A DNA stretch of 64,000 bases, taken from Olleya sp. Hel_I_94 (GTDB taxonomy: Bacteria; Bacteroidota; Bacteroidia; Flavobacteriales; Flavobacteriaceae). Each line of letters starts with the position of its first letter. Positions within the stretch are counted from its first letter, which is position 1. The DNA lies in contig NZ_VISI01000002.1 of NCBI RefSeq assembly GCF_007827365.1, positions 749,001 through 813,000 on the forward strand. Direction: 5' to 3'. The notes below the pieces were generated by a model, which worked only from the letters and a program-made list of their open reading frames with translations, had not been told where the DNA came from and ran no database searches. Shown piece after piece: positions 63,955-64,000 of the stretch. Position numbers and translations under genes: made by a program.

Positions 63955-64000
63955 ATGAGAAAATTTACACTTATTTCAGTAGTTCTTCTAGTGCTTACAT
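63955..64000 (+). CDS. Start of an exported protein (cut by window end)
   Basis: Only 15 codons are visible: MRKFTLISVVLLVLT, a signal-peptide-like start. The rest lies outside the window; function cannot be told. Confidence 0.7.
   Translation, partial: MRKFTLISVVLLVLT

Overview
The window is chromosomal DNA from a marine-type member of the Flavobacteriaceae (Bacteroidota). The evidence is the low GC content by eye, the recurrent -7 promoter box TAnnTTTG with almost no Shine-Dalgarno sequences, the family content (PL7 alginate lyase, MutS-like ATPase, CbpA/CbpM pair, DUF3857/transglutaminase protein, DegT aminotransferase) and the order tpx-dgk-ftsK-lolA-lptG-ribB, which I associate with this group. 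The genus cannot be settled from the sequence. There is no rRNA, CRISPR array, phage or insertion sequence. Stable RNAs are one tRNA-Ser(UGA), the SRP RNA and one candidate structured leader RNA.

Layout. 0-6.6 kb: end of a DEAD-box helicase, two exported proteins, lpdA, a LuxR-type regulator, and an Lrp regulator divergent from a PLP sulfur-amino-acid lyase. 6.9-12.8 kb: NhaC antiporter, an AhpC-thioredoxin-small protein operon, a PL7 alginate lyase, and a LysE/LysR pair. 12.8-14.5 kb: an accessory block of two TTG-started orphan genes embedded in repeat-rich non-coding DNA, abutting a MutS-like ATPase. 15.8-23.7 kb: ChrA, AraC plus AldB-type aldehyde dehydrogenase, a decayed thioredoxin-reductase-like gene, ankyrin protein plus KatG, and divergent Tpx. 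23.7-30.6 kb: diacylglycerol kinase, FtsK, LolA, LptG (with a duplicated membrane tail) and RibB (with a decayed GTP cyclohydrolase domain). 30.7-39.7 kb: DUF3857/transglutaminase protein, DegT aminotransferase, periplasmic thioredoxin, nitroreductase, tRNA-Ser, an unknown protein and a sugar porter. 39.9-51 kb: the stress-regulation cluster described next. 51-64 kb: SelO, DUF2452 protein, transaldolase, short-chain dehydrogenase, SRP RNA, glutaminyl cyclotransferase, thioesterase, a beta-helix lipoprotein, glyA and fahA.

The most interesting part is 39.8-51 kb. A soluble PAS histidine kinase with a FixL-like PAS core is translationally coupled to an unusual response regulator whose output is a complete CRP/FNR module (cNMP-like domain plus HTH). 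Four intergenic sites of the exact form TGAT-N4-ATCA lie in front of every transcription unit here: an alternative sigma factor; a five-gene operon of small protein, CbpA, CbpM, MscS and FMN-binding protein; the kinase/regulator operon and, divergently, a TerB-like plus MacA/MacB-like efflux operon; and a universal-stress/patatin operon. In all five promoter directions a -7-like box ends exactly 36.5 bases from the palindrome centre, the geometry of class II FNR activation. I propose that this is a self-contained oxygen- or redox-responsive stress regulon controlled by the response-regulator/CRP fusion.

A second unusual structure is a short hairpin element (consensus TTTCCGCGAAAGCGAAAA) that sits just before the start codon and just after the stop codon of both lpdA and glyA, two genes of glycine/one-carbon metabolism, with one further copy inside selO. 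A third is a three-way-junction RNA predicted in the leader of the transaldolase gene. All three come from direct reading of the sequence and have not been tested by search or experiment.
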